From assembly GCA_021776175.1 (NCBI GenBank), contig JAJFGJ010000008.1, forward strand, positions 89,819 to 153,818: DNA of 64,000 nucleotides, written 5' to 3'. Below are positions 25,694 to 34,948 of this stretch, piece after piece. Made by a program: the position numbers and the translations under genes. The DNA is from Kiloniellaceae bacterium (GTDB lineage Bacteria; Pseudomonadota; Alphaproteobacteria; Kiloniellales; J153). Under the pieces are notes generated by a model. That model saw nothing but the letters and a program-made list of their open reading frames with translations, did not search any database and was not told where the DNA came from. Each line of letters begins with the position of its first letter. Positions within the stretch are counted from its first letter, which is position 1.

Positions 25694-28321
25694 ATGACAG
25701 CCGGAGAAAGCAAATCGGAGGCCGCCAAGCGTGGCACGGGGGAGCGCCGCGGCGGGGCGGACCCGCGCGCGGAGCCCGCGAATCCCAGCCAGGCGGCCGC
25801 GCCAAACCGCCCGAACCCAACCCACAGGCTCATTCAAGCGCTCGCCGCCGCCTCCCAACCGGACACGGAGTCGGGCACGGATAAGGGCACGGACAAGAAC
25901 ATCGAGCGCGCCCGAGCCCCCCGGGCCGCCCCCGGCCCCGCGGAATCGCCCGCCCCCCGGGCGCCGGCGGTCGAAGCGCCCGCCCGCGAGGATCGGATTT
26001 CGAGCCGCGGCGCGGAGCCTAAAACCGCGAAACAGCCGGATTCTTCCGCGCCCCCGGCGCCAACAAATACGCCCCCGGCGCCTTCCCCGAAGCCCGCCGC
26101 CGCACCCCCGGCGCCAGCAAATGCGCCCCCGGCGGCGCCGCTGACCGCCGGCGAGGTCTTGGAAGAGACCCCCGATTGGCAAATCCCTCCCTCCGCCGTC
26201 GATTTCATCGATCCGCTGCTATCCGCCTTGACGACTTTATCGGCGATCCTCCAGCGGCCTATCTCGGCGGAGGCGCTAAAGGCGGGCTTGCCGCACGATA
26301 CCGCCACCTTCACGCCGGAACTGGCGATTCGCGCCGCCGAGCGCGCCGGCCTGAGCGCCCAGATCACGCGGCGCCCGCGCCTGACGAATATTCTCCCCGT
26401 GACCTTGCCCTGCATCCTGCTGCTCAAGGGCCAGAACGCCTGCGTCTTGCTGAGTTACCCCAAGGCGGGACAGGCGGAAGTGGCCATTTCCGAAGGCGGC
26501 GCCAACACCAAGACGATGCCGCTCAAGGAGCTGGAGGCGCAATACACCGGCTATGCCATTTTCGCCCGGCCGGAATACAAGTTCGACAAGCGCGCGTCGG
26601 ATATTCGCCTATCGCAGCCGCGCGCCTGGTTCTGGGGCACCTTGGCGAAGTTCTGGCCGATTTACAGCCACGTTCTCCTCGCCTCGATCCTGATCAACTT
26701 GTTCGCCATCGCCAGCCCGCTTTTCATCATGAACGTCTACGACCGGGTGGTCCCCAACAACGCGCTGGAAACCCTTTGGGTACTGGCGCTGGGGGTGGTC
26801 ACCGTGTTCGTGTTCGAGTTCGTCATGAGAAACCTGCGCACCTATTTCGTCGATGTCGCGGGCAAGAACGCCGACGTCATCATCGCCAGCCGGCTGCTGG
26901 AACAGCTTATGTCCATGAAGCTGGCGAGCAAGGGGCCCTCGACCGGCGCCATGGCGAATAACTTGCGCGAGTTCGAATCGCTGCGCGAATTCTTCACCTC
27001 CGGCACCTTGGTCGCGTTGGTGGATTTGCCTTTCGTATTCTTGTTCGTCGCCGTGATCTACCTGGTCGCGGGCCCGGTCGCCTTTGTCCCCCTGGCGGCG
27101 GTGCCGCTGGTCATTTTCGTTGGCGTGATCATGCAGTTCCCCCTGCGCAGCGTCATCGAAAAGACCCACCGCGAGCAATCGCAGAAGCACGCGCTTCTGG
27201 TCGAAACCATCGACGGCCTTGAAACCATCAAGGCAACAGCCGCCGAAGGCCGCGTGCAACGGTCGTGGGAGCGCTTCGTCGGGCTGACCGCCGAATCGTC
27301 CGGCAAGGCGCGCTTCCTGTCCGGCCTGGCGACCACCTTCGCGCAGGTTTCGATACAGCTTACCACCGTCGTCGTCGTGGTCTTTGGCGTCCACCTGATC
27401 GCGGCCGGCGAAATTACCATGGGGGCGCTGGTCGCCGCGACCATCCTGGCCGGGCGGTCCCTGGCTCCCTTGGGGTCCGTCGCCGCCATGTTGACGCGCC
27501 TGCAGCAATCGCGGGTCGCGCTGCGCTCTCTCGACGCCATCATGAAGTCCCCGGTCGAGCGCCCCGCCGACAAGACCTTCCTGCACCGGCCCCGGCTTGG
27601 CGGCGAGATTGAGGTCAAGGAGGTCAACTTCAGCTATCCCAATCAGGAAAGCCGGGCCTTGGACAATGTGTCCTTTATCATCAAGCCGGGAGAACGGGTC
27701 GGTATTCTCGGGCGCATCGGTTCGGGCAAGAGCACGATCGCACGCCTGCTGATGGGATTGTACGACCCGGAGGAGGGCTCGGTCCTGGCCGACGGCACGG
27801 ATATCAGGCAGATCGATCCGGCCGATCTACGCCGCAACATCGGATACGTCTCGCAGGACAATTACCTGTTCTTCGGCACGGTACGCGACAACATCGCCTT
27901 CGGCGCCCCGCATTTGGACGATCAATCGGTGCTGCGCGCGGCGGAAGTCGCCGGGGTGACGGACTTCATACGCACCCATCCCCACGGCCTGGACATGCAG
28001 GTCGGCGAGCGCGGCATGAGCCTTTCCGGCGGCCAGCGGCAGTCCATCGTGATCGCCCGCGCGCTGCTGCTCGACCCGCCCATCGTGGTGCTGGACGAGC
28101 CGACCAGCAACATGGACAATTCCTCCGAGGCCATCTTCAAGCAACGCCTTGGCGACATCATGCGCGATAAGACCCTGGTGCTGATCACCCATCGCAGTTC
28201 CCTGTTAAGCCTGGTCGACCGCCTGATCATCTTCGACGGCGGCAAGGTCGTGGCGGACGGCCCCAAGGACCAGGTCCTGGCGGCGCTGAAACAGGGCCAG
28301 ATCCGGTCGAACCGGGGTTAG
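25694..28321 (+). CDS. Type I secretion ABC transporter with degenerate C39-like domain (LapB-like)
   Basis: 875 residues in order: a Pro/Ala-rich N-terminal tail of about 150 residues; a C39 peptidase-like domain (about 165-290) without a catalytic Cys in the visible PFSAEAL-type helix, as in LapB and other RTX exporters; the transmembrane domain; and the ABC ATPase with Walker A GRIGSGKST, signature LSGGQRQ, Walker B PIVVLDEPTSNMD and the H-loop THRSS. The long disordered tail is unusual. It drives export of an RTX adhesin with the TolC-like duct and HlyD adaptor. The stop codon TAG overlaps the TA insertion target of the following MITE. Confidence 0.9.
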   Translation: MTAGESKSEAAKRGTGERRGGADPRAEPANPSQAAAPNRPNPTHRLIQALAAASQPDTESGTDKGTDKNIERARAPRAAPGPAESPAPRAPAVEAPAREDRISSRGAEPKTAKQPDSSAPPAPTNTPPAPSPKPAAAPPAPANAPPAAPLTAGEVLEETPDWQIPPSAVDFIDPLLSALTTLSAILQRPISAEALKAGLPHDTATFTPELAIRAAERAGLSAQITRRPRLTNILPVTLPCILLLKGQNACVLLSYPKAGQAEVAISEGGANTKTMPLKELEAQYTGYAIFARPEYKFDKRASDIRLSQPRAWFWGTLAKFWPIYSHVLLASILINLFAIASPLFIMNVYDRVVPNNALETLWVLALGVVTVFVFEFVMRNLRTYFVDVAGKNADVIIASRLLEQLMSMKLASKGPSTGAMANNLREFESLREFFTSGTLVALVDLPFVFLFVAVIYLVAGPVAFVPLAAVPLVIFVGVIMQFPLRSVIEKTHREQSQKHALLVETIDGLETIKATAAEGRVQRSWERFVGLTAESSGKARFLSGLATTFAQVSIQLTTVVVVVFGVHLIAAGEITMGALVAATILAGRSLAPLGSVAAMLTRLQQSRVALRSLDAIMKSPVERPADKTFLHRPRLGGEIEVKEVNFSYPNQESRALDNVSFIIKPGERVGILGRIGSGKSTIARLLMGLYDPEEGSVLADGTDIRQIDPADLRRNIGYVSQDNYLFFGTVRDNIAFGAPHLDDQSVLRAAEVAGVTDFIRTHPHGLDMQVGERGMSLSGGQRQSIVIARALLLDPPIVVLDEPTSNMDNSSEAIFKQRLGDIMRDKTLVLITHRSSLLSLVDRLIIFDGGKVVADGPKDQVLAALKQGQIRSNRG

Positions 28322-28612
28322 GGCCTGTGGACACTTAGGATGCCGTCGCGGTTGGGCCAAAATGACGCGAGGTTAGGAGCGAGGACGCAGGACATGCAGC
28401 GCATATTCAAGAACGAGCGACGCGGCCTCGCGTCTAAGGACGAGCGACGCGGCATCGCGTCATTTTGGCCCAATCCCGTTGGGACGGGTCGTATTATCCC
28501 ACCCGCCGCGTCGCGAACGGCTTGTGGGGGGCCTGCCACACGGCGCCGCCCGCTCCTAACGGGTGGGATAATCCGATCCCGCCTCGGCGCCATCCTAAGT
28601 GTCCACAGGCCC
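28321..28612. mobile_element. 292-bp TA-flanked palindromic MITE between exporter and adaptor genes
   Basis: The terminal inverted repeat GGGCCTGTGGACACTTAG (22 bp perfect: 28321-28342 and 28591-28612) is flanked by TA at 28319-28320 and 28613-28614. Inner palindromes (TTGGGCCAAAATGACGCGA with its complement near 28458; CGGGTGGGATAATC with ATTATCCCACCCG) let the whole element fold. It has no gene. A TA target and short inverted repeats fit a Tc1/mariner-IS630-type MITE. Confidence 0.8.
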
Positions 28613-28620
28613 TAGAGCAC

Positions 28621-29940
28621 ATGTCCAGTCATCGAGAAGATCTTTTTTTCATGCCCGACGTGCACGCGGCGGCGCGCCGGCGCGGCCACCGTTTCGCCGG
28701 CATCTTGACGGTCATGACCTTCGTCTTCATTGGCGTGATGGGCGTTTGGGCGCACTACGCCATTTTGGACGAGGTGACCCGCGGCGAAGGCCGGGTCATC
28801 CCGTCCAGCAAAACCCAGGTCATCCAGAATCTCGAGGGCGGCATCTTGGCCGAAATCCTGGTTCGCGAGGGCGATGTCGTGCAGATAGGCGATATTCTGG
28901 TGCGAATCGACAATACCGCCGCCCAGGCCAGCTTCCGGGATCTTCAATCGCAACACTATACCCTACTCGCCACGGTCGAGCGCTTGGACGCCGAGCAGCA
29001 GGGCCGCGATATGAACATCAGCGCCGAGATGCGCGACAACGCCCCGATCGCGGTGGCCGATCAAGAATCCCTGTTCGATTTCCGGCGCCGCCAAATGCAG
29101 GCTCAGATCTCGGTCCTTGAGTCCCAGGCCACGCAGCGCAAGCAGGAAATCGCGGAAATGCGTAGCCGCAGCAAGCAGCTCAAACGCAGCCTCAATCTCG
29201 CGCTCGAGGAACGGGCGATCACCGCGCCGCTGGTTAGCAACGGCGTCATGCCGCGGGTGGAACTTATACGCATCGATCGTCAACTCTCCGATCTGGAAGG
29301 CGAGATCAGCACCATCGGCCTATCGATTCCCCGGCTGCGCGCGGCGGCCAAGGAAGCCAAGCAGCGAATCGAGGAAGTCCAGCTTAGCGCCAAGAGCGAA
29401 ATCACCAACGAGTTGAACCGGGCACGCGCCGAGTTGAAATCGGTCCGCGAAACCCTGTTCGCGGGCGCGGACCGGGTCACGCGGACCGAGGTCCGCTCGC
29501 CGGTTCACGGCACCATCAAGGATCTAAAGGTCACGACTCTCGGCGGCGTTATCCGCCCTGGAGAGGACATCCTGGAAATCGTGCCCCTGGACGACCGCCT
29601 GTTGATCGAGGCGCGTATCCGGCCAACCGACATCGCCTTTCTGAGTCCGGGCCAAACCGCCGTGATCAAGGTGGCAGCCTACGACTTTTCCATCTATGGC
29701 GGCCTAAAGGCCAGCGTCGAGCAAATCAGTGCCGATACGATCAAGGACGAACAGGGCGAAAGCTTCTACCGGGTCTATCTGCGAACCGACCTAAATTCCA
29801 TCACCCACCAAGGCGCCGAATTGCCGATCATTCCCGGCATGACCACGACGGTCGAGGTCCTGACCGGCAAGAAGTCGGTCCTGGACTATCTCCTGAAACC
29901 GATCCTCAAGGCCCGCGACCGCGCCCTTCGAGAGCGCTAA
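28621..29940 (+). CDS. HlyD-family periplasmic adaptor of type I secretion system (LapC-like)
   Basis: 439 residues from ATG 28621. One N-terminal membrane helix (about 22-45), a lipoyl/biotinyl-like half (VIQNLEGGILAEILVREGDVV), a long coiled coil (about 100-280), then the second lipoyl half and beta-barrel (HGTIKDLKVTTLGGVI...). The longer frame that starts inside the MITE at 28465 is not real. It bridges the ABC exporter to the TolC duct. Before the MITE arrived, only seven bases would have separated its start from the exporter's stop. Confidence 0.9.
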   Translation: MSSHREDLFFMPDVHAAARRRGHRFAGILTVMTFVFIGVMGVWAHYAILDEVTRGEGRVIPSSKTQVIQNLEGGILAEILVREGDVVQIGDILVRIDNTAAQASFRDLQSQHYTLLATVERLDAEQQGRDMNISAEMRDNAPIAVADQESLFDFRRRQMQAQISVLESQATQRKQEIAEMRSRSKQLKRSLNLALEERAITAPLVSNGVMPRVELIRIDRQLSDLEGEISTIGLSIPRLRAAAKEAKQRIEEVQLSAKSEITNELNRARAELKSVRETLFAGADRVTRTEVRSPVHGTIKDLKVTTLGGVIRPGEDILEIVPLDDRLLIEARIRPTDIAFLSPGQTAVIKVAAYDFSIYGGLKASVEQISADTIKDEQGESFYRVYLRTDLNSITHQGAELPIIPGMTTTVEVLTGKKSVLDYLLKPILKARDRALRER

Positions 29941-30149
29941 GCGGACCGGAATATGGTTAAGCGAACCGCCTGCCGCCGCACCGGCGGCAGCCGGCCGTGG
30001 AGGCCGCGATCCCGCCGTTAATCATTGATTGTCACCTATGTTCTATCTGTGGCTAACCATAGTCCGAAATCTTTTTTTCACCAGAACACGCGAGTCTGAG
30101 GAGACCCGGCCCATGCCGTTCCGGCGTTCACAGGTAGAGCGAAACTCAG

Positions 30150-30950
30150 GTGTTGTTCTGGCGCAAATCATCGGCTGTCTATGCGGCCCTCATCTTGGGG
30201 CTCGCGATCTCCGGCGCCACGCCGGCGCGGGCGCAAACCCTGGGCGATCTGGCCCGCGCCAGCAAGCAGCACGCCGCGATTCCCGGCACGCCGGGGACGT
30301 CGCGCGCGGGGCCGTCGCGCGCGGGACCGGGCGGGGCGCTGTTCGGCACCTCGGAATTCCGCTCGGAATCTCTCAAGGGCCTGCCGCAGTGGACCCGCGT
30401 GCTGAAAGAGGGGCGCCGTGAGCAGACCCGCTTCGCGGCCTGTATCCGCGACGCCGCGCGCTGCGCCACGCCGACCCTGCGCAACTGGCGCAAGATCATC
30501 AAGGCGGCTGCAAACATGGACCGCGCCGGCAAGATCCGCGCGGTCAATGAGTTCTTCAACCTCTGGCCCTACAAGGAAGACAGCGAAATCTATGGCCGCA
30601 GCGAGTATTGGGCGACGCCGGGCGAGTTCATGGCCCGCTCGGGCGATTGCGAGGATTTCGCGATCGCGAAGTACTTCGCCTTGCGCCAACTCGGATTCAG
30701 CGAACGGGAATTGCGGGTTGTCATCCTGATGGACGAGATTCGCGGAATCGGCCACGCGGTACTGGCTATTTACGAATCGGACGAGATCATTATTCTCGAC
30801 AGTCTGTCCAATATGATTTTGCCGCACGCGCGCTATAAGCATTACCGTCCACAGTACTCGATGAGCGAGACCATCCGCTGGGCCCACGTCGGCGGTTACA
30901 AGAATAGGCCGGCGCCTGTCTACAAAGGCTTGGTCGCCCGCAAGAACTAA
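30150..30950 (+). CDS. lapG: LapG-like periplasmic cysteine protease (BTLCP, transglutaminase-like)
   Basis: 266 residues from GTG 30150. The signal peptide is cleaved near PARAQ (29). The catalytic triad is visible: Cys167 in SGDCEDFAIAKY, His202 in GIGHAVLA and Asp217 in ILDSL. This is the bacterial transglutaminase-like Cys protease family, whose founding member cleaves the adhesin LapA at a TAAG site and releases biofilm. The gene follows the secretion genes and precedes a membrane HD-GYP protein, the position that lapD holds elsewhere. The name lapG is by analogy. Confidence 0.85.
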   Translation: MLFWRKSSAVYAALILGLAISGATPARAQTLGDLARASKQHAAIPGTPGTSRAGPSRAGPGGALFGTSEFRSESLKGLPQWTRVLKEGRREQTRFAACIRDAARCATPTLRNWRKIIKAAANMDRAGKIRAVNEFFNLWPYKEDSEIYGRSEYWATPGEFMARSGDCEDFAIAKYFALRQLGFSERELRVVILMDEIRGIGHAVLAIYESDEIIILDSLSNMILPHARYKHYRPQYSMSETIRWAHVGGYKNRPAPVYKGLVARKN

Positions 30951-30997
30951 GACCGAACTTAAGATCGAGGCCCTTAGGTATAATTCGGAGTTAGACG

Positions 30998-33142
30998 ATG
31001 GACCCGGCGGTGGGAATGGAGGCTCCGGGCACGCCCAGCCCGATGTCATCTGAAATACCGGCCGCCGCGGCGCGCCCCGGCGGTCCCCGCCTCCTCTTGG
31101 CGCGCGCCGGCTGGGCTTTCGCGATCGTCGCGGCGCTGGCCGTCGCGGTTCCCGTTATCCTGATAAACCTGGAACGCGCCAGTGTCTTGGACGGCCTGGA
31201 GCGCCGGTTGGGAATCCTGGCCCAGGGCCGGGCCGCGGTCATGGAGACCTGGCTGGAGGGACTGACCCACCCGGTCGACAAGGTGGTCGATAGCGAGTTA
31301 TTCCGGCTGTTCGCGACTGAGGTCGACTTGTCCCTGGCCGACATGTCCGACTTGGCGAGCGGCACCCGCGACGCCGGCGCGAGCGCCAAGCCGGCGGAAA
31401 ACAAACGCGCGCGCGGGGATACGATCGACGTTCCCCTGACCGCGCAAATCCCCTTCATGTCCCAGGTCCTGACCGATTTCGCCAAAAGCGAGGGCTATAG
31501 CGCCGCCGCCTTGCTCAACCGCAAGGGCGTGGCCTACGTCAACAGCGCCGGGGCGCCCGAGATCAGCGACCGGCAGCGCGCCATCGCCACCCAGACGCTC
31601 AAGAGCGGCGTCTTGCACTACGGGCCGCTTCGCGAAACTCCAGGCGGCTTGGCCCTCGACATTTTCGCCCCGGTGCTTAGCGCCCAAAGCGGAACCGACC
31701 GCGGCGCCCCGGTCGGGGTCGCGCTCCTGACCGCCCCGATCAACGAGCGCTTGAAGCAGCTTTTATCCCCGTCTCCCCTCACCCAAGCGGGCGAGCGGCT
31801 TAGACTGGTTCAGTCCACGGCGGGCGCCGCCTACGAGGTCGCCCCGCGCGAAACGCCGAGCCTGCGGCCGCTGGACAACAAAGCCTGGGATGGGCCGGCG
31901 CCGGTTACCGCCTTCGCCAAACGCGACGGCATCGCGGGCGTGGAGGTGTACTCCCTCGGCGTCGCGGTAAGCGGCCCGGCGTGGCGCGTGGTCCAGGAAA
32001 TCGACGCACTAGCCGTGAGCGAACGTCTGAGCGGTTTCATCGCCGTCACGGTCACGGTGGCCGTGCTCATGGTTCTGGCCATAGCGGCGGTCTTCGGCGC
32101 CTTCTGGTGGCGCCTGGCCAACGAACACAGCACCGCGCTGGCGGATCAGTTCCGCCGCCTCGCCGCCCGGATCGAGGCCCAGAAACGCCTGCTCGACAGC
32201 ATCAACAACACCATCACCGACCACATCGGGCTGAAGTCCCTGGACGGCACCTACCGCTATGTGAACCCCGCCTTCGCCCGCACCATCGGCAAGGACGTGG
32301 AAAGCGCGGTCGGTTTGGACGACGCGGCCATTTTCGGAACCGGCACGGCGCAGCGCTTGAAGTCGTCGGACCGGCGCGCCCTGGCCTCCGGCGCGGCGGT
32401 GACGGTCGGCGAGGAAGTTTACCTGGGAGCCAAGGCGCACCATCTGCAAATCACCAAGGTCCCCTATCGCGACGATGCCGGTGTCTTTTCCGGGATCGTG
32501 TCGGTGACCCGCGACGTGACCGAACTGGTCGAGGAACAGAAAAAGCACGAGCGGGCGATTCGCCAAACCACCGCCGCCTTGGTGCGCGCGGTCGAATTGC
32601 GCGATCCTTACCTGGCCGGGCATTCGCGCCGCGTCGCCGGTTTCGCGGTCGCGGTCGCGCAGCGCCTGGGCGCGAGCCCCGAGGAAATCGCCACCGTCGA
32701 GATCGCCGCCGATCTATCGCAAATCGGTAAGCTGGGGGTGCCGCGCGAATTGCTGAACAAGCCCGGCCGCCTGACCCCGGCGCAAATTAAAAAGATGCAA
32801 GGCCACCTAAGCCACGCGGAGGAGGTCCTGCGCGATATCGATTTCAATCTGCCGGTGCTGGAAACCATCATGGCCATGCACGAACGCCTGGACGGCAAGG
32901 GCTATCCCCAAGGTCTGTCCGGCGGGGAAATTTCCCTCGCCGCCAGGATCCTGGGGGCCTGCGATGTCTTCTGCGCCCGCCTGGAGCCGCGCTCCTACCG
33001 CCGCGGAATTTCGCTCGAAGCGGCCATGGAGATTCTGGAGAGCAACGCCGAACGCTACGACCCCAAGGTCATCGCGGCCCTGCGCGAAGCCGCGCAATCC
33101 GTCGCCGGCGAAAAACTGCTGGCCGACCTCGGCGCGGCTTAG
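30998..33142 (+). CDS. Membrane Cache-like/PAS/degenerate HD-GYP protein
   Basis: 714 residues. One membrane helix near 32-55, a periplasmic sensor of about 290 residues, a second helix near 345-365, a PAS domain (about 395-520) and a C-terminal HD-GYP domain (about 525-705). In HD-GYP phosphodiesterases the metal-binding HD lies in HDIGK; here residues 574-575 read SQ (LSQIGK), and the HHERxDG motif reads MHERLDG, while DGKGYP (632-637) and the ACDVF aspartate remain. Hydrolysis of c-di-GMP is therefore doubtful, but binding is plausible. ATG 30998 has GGAG 7 bases upstream. It directly follows lapG. Confidence 0.85.
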   Translation: MDPAVGMEAPGTPSPMSSEIPAAAARPGGPRLLLARAGWAFAIVAALAVAVPVILINLERASVLDGLERRLGILAQGRAAVMETWLEGLTHPVDKVVDSELFRLFATEVDLSLADMSDLASGTRDAGASAKPAENKRARGDTIDVPLTAQIPFMSQVLTDFAKSEGYSAAALLNRKGVAYVNSAGAPEISDRQRAIATQTLKSGVLHYGPLRETPGGLALDIFAPVLSAQSGTDRGAPVGVALLTAPINERLKQLLSPSPLTQAGERLRLVQSTAGAAYEVAPRETPSLRPLDNKAWDGPAPVTAFAKRDGIAGVEVYSLGVAVSGPAWRVVQEIDALAVSERLSGFIAVTVTVAVLMVLAIAAVFGAFWWRLANEHSTALADQFRRLAARIEAQKRLLDSINNTITDHIGLKSLDGTYRYVNPAFARTIGKDVESAVGLDDAAIFGTGTAQRLKSSDRRALASGAAVTVGEEVYLGAKAHHLQITKVPYRDDAGVFSGIVSVTRDVTELVEEQKKHERAIRQTTAALVRAVELRDPYLAGHSRRVAGFAVAVAQRLGASPEEIATVEIAADLSQIGKLGVPRELLNKPGRLTPAQIKKMQGHLSHAEEVLRDIDFNLPVLETIMAMHERLDGKGYPQGLSGGEISLAARILGACDVFCARLEPRSYRRGISLEAAMEILESNAERYDPKVIAALREAAQSVAGEKLLADLGAA

Positions 33143-33172
33143 GGCGCCGAATAAGGGTATTCACGGCAACCA

Positions 33173-33268
33173 TCCTTCGAGACGCCCACTTTCGCGGGCT
33201 CCTCAGGATGAGGAATATCAGTAACCTGACCTCATCCTGAGCCGGGCCGTAAGGCCCGTGTCGAAGGA
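33173..33268. repeat. Dispersed palindromic repeat (TCCTTCGA...CTCAGGATGAGG type)
   Basis: Left arm TCCTTCGA...CTCAGGATGAGG and right arm CCTCATCCTGAG...TCGAAGGA pair over a short loop; the middle is imperfect. It lies between the HD-GYP gene and the GFA gene, and a related copy is at 49118-49200. It is a REP-like extragenic element with no gene. Confidence 0.65.
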
Positions 33269-33286
33269 TTGGCGCTGTAATTCCCG

Positions 33287-33303
33287 AGTTTTTCAGCAGC
33301 CTG
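33287..33303. repeat. Partial IS1182-type end
   Basis: On the minus strand this reads CAGGCTGCTGAAAAACTCG, similar to the end GAGGCTGTTGAACAACTCG at 34053-34071. It is probably a decayed end of the same element as the transposase fragment at 34198-34338. Confidence 0.4.
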
Positions 33304-33310
33304 TTCGAGC

Positions 33311-33435
33311 ACTTTCCGCTTATACGGGCCAAGGCTCTGAACGTCTTCCTTTTGGCGGGCCGTGTCCGATTTTCCCTCAACGGCGGGCCTTGGCGCGGGG
33401 GCATTGAAATTTTAGCTCCTGACCCAACCCGGACT
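33311..33435 (+). repeat. Duplicated noncoding sequence, copy A
   Basis: About 125 bases (actttccgcttatacgg..., then cttccttttggcggg... and ttggcgcgggggc) that recur with about 85 percent identity at 34825-34948. The two lie directly after the HD-GYP gene and its truncated duplicate respectively, so the tail was copied with the gene. Confidence 0.7.
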
Positions 33436-33478
33436 TCGATGCTGGGACTAAATTCGCCATAACAATATCTTCCAGCTG

Positions 33479-33931
33479 TTAAGATAGTCCATGCAGTCCG
33501 TAGCTATCTGGTTGGGCGCCTGCGCTTGACCCATTGTATCTCGGCAACTGATCGGCAACATCGAACCACGGGATGCGTTCGCCATACATTACATGCCGGT
33601 CTGGAACGAATGCCGCAGGATCGTCGAACGTACTGACGTAAACTTCGATAATGGTATTGCCGCCCCAATCCCCCTCGTATGAAAGAGGTGTGCCGCATTC
33701 TTGGCAAAAGGTACGCCTCACGCCGGGGGATGAGTTGTACACTTTCCGCTCGCCACGGATGAACTGCACGGCACTTGCCTTAAAATTGACGAACAGCACC
33801 ACGGGAGCGCCAGTCGTCCCCCGACAGGAAGCACAGTGGCAGTATGGGACATAAAGCGGCTCGCCCGTCGCTTCGTAGCGGATTGCACCGCAATGACAGC
33901 CACCGTAGGTCTTCTTCGGTTCCTGACTCAT
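33479..33931 (-). CDS. GFA/CENP-V domain protein
   Basis: 150 residues of the Gfa (glutathione-dependent formaldehyde-activating enzyme-like) fold. Zinc ligands lie in GGCHCGAIRY, YCHCASCRG and FCQECGTPLSY, which is the full family pattern. These proteins bind Zn and some act on S-hydroxymethylglutathione; the real substrate here is unknown. It is followed downstream by IS1182 debris and has no obvious operon partner. Confidence 0.88.
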   Translation of the reverse strand: MSQEPKKTYGGCHCGAIRYEATGEPLYVPYCHCASCRGTTGAPVVLFVNFKASAVQFIRGERKVYNSSPGVRRTFCQECGTPLSYEGDWGGNTIIEVYVSTFDDPAAFVPDRHVMYGERIPWFDVADQLPRYNGSSAGAQPDSYGLHGLS

Positions 33932-34052
33932 GACGATCCTCCTTCGGCACAGGTTGCATTGCTTTAGCTATTCGAGGCATCTCCTCAACATTAGTCCAAT
34001 ATACACATCCTTGGGATGGGTGGCGTTTGGTCGTCAAATCAAGGTCTCTTAA

Positions 34053-34071
34053 TAGCTGAGGCTGTTGAACA
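34053..34071 (+). repeat. IS1182-type terminal repeat
   Basis: GAGGCTGTTGAACAACTCG is typical of the ends of IS1182-like elements and lies to the left of the transposase tail. The fragment between this end and the tail has no reading frame. Confidence 0.45.
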
Positions 34072-34197
34072 ACTCGGATTTAGGCCAGCCTTTTGTGTCC
34101 GCTTATAGTAGGAGCGGGCATTTTTGGTGCCGCCGCCGGCCGCTTCGAGAGCGGTTTTGTGTTCTCAGGCTATTGGCTTCGGGTTTTTCGGCGTTGA

Positions 34198-34338
34198 TCA
34201 TACGGTTATTGGTATTGGCGGTGGTATGGCCGCGAGTTTTACCAGGCGTTTGAGGTTTTGAACGGTGGCAGCCAGCAGGAACTCGTCGCGCGCTCCGGTC
34301 AGGCCGCGCAATCGGAGCCTTGTGAGGGCGAGGATGCG
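34198..34338 (-). pseudogene. C-terminal fragment of an IS1182-type transposase
   Basis: Reading leftwards, the frame gives RILALTRLRLRGLTGARDEF, then LLAATVQNLKRLVKLAA and a TGA stop at 34198-34200. This is the usual C-terminal end of IS1182/DDE transposases (RLRGL...DEFLLAA..NL.RL). Everything upstream of residue R is replaced at 34334 by an HD-GYP sequence, so the gene is a remnant created by a junction. Confidence 0.65.
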
Positions 34339-34821
34339 CAGCGCCTGGGCGCGAGCCCCGAGGAAATCGCCACCGTCGAGATCGCCGCCGATCTATCGCA
34401 AATAGGTAAGCTGGGCGTGCCGCGCGAGTTGCTGAACAAACCCGGCCGCCTGACCCCGGCGCAAATTAAAAAGATGCAAGGCCACCTCAGCCACGCGGCG
34501 GAGGTCCTGCGCGATATCGATTTCAATCTGCCGGTGCTGGAAACCATCATGGCCATGCACGAACGCCTGGACGGCAAGGGCTATCCCCAAGGTCTGTCCG
34601 GCGGGGAAATTTCCCTCGCCGCCAGGATACTGGGGGCGTGCGATGTCTTCTGCGCCCGCCTGGAGCCGCGCTCCTACCGCCGCGGAATTTCGCTCGAAGC
34701 GGCCATGGAAATTCTAGAGGGCAACGCCGAACGCTACGACCCCAAGGTCATCGCCGCCCTGCGCGAAGCCGCGCAATCCGTCGCCGGCGAAAAACTCCTG
34801 GCGGATATGGAAACGGCTTAG
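34334..34821 (+). pseudogene. Truncated duplicate of the HD-GYP domain
   Basis: From GCGCAGCGCCTGG onward the DNA repeats 32654-33142 almost exactly, encoding only the last 160 residues of the HD-GYP domain. It keeps LSQIGK (the same lost HD dyad) and DGKGYP. It has no sensor and its apparent start at TTG 34258 lies in IS sequence, so it is probably not expressed as a useful protein. Most of the differences from the intact copy are at third codon positions, so its ancestor was a functional paralogue. Confidence 0.7.
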
Positions 34822-34824
34822 AAC

Positions 34825-34948
34825 GTTTTCCGGTTATACGGACTAACGCTCTGAACGTCTTCCTTTTGGCGGATCGTGCCCGCTTTTCCCTCTACGGCGG
34901 ACCTTGGCGCGGGGGCGCTGAAATTTCAGCTCCTGACCCATAACCGAC
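34825..34948 (+). repeat. Duplicated noncoding sequence, copy B
   Basis: Counterpart of 33311-33435, positioned right after the truncated HD-GYP copy. Confidence 0.65.

Noticed and set aside
28465..28620. N-terminal extension of the HlyD-family gene into the MITE
   Set aside because: The extension is MITE sequence; the normal membrane-anchor start is ATG 28621.
34258..34333. Protein start for the second HD-GYP copy at TTG 34258
   Set aside because: The codons lie in the reverse of a transposase tail, without a ribosome site.
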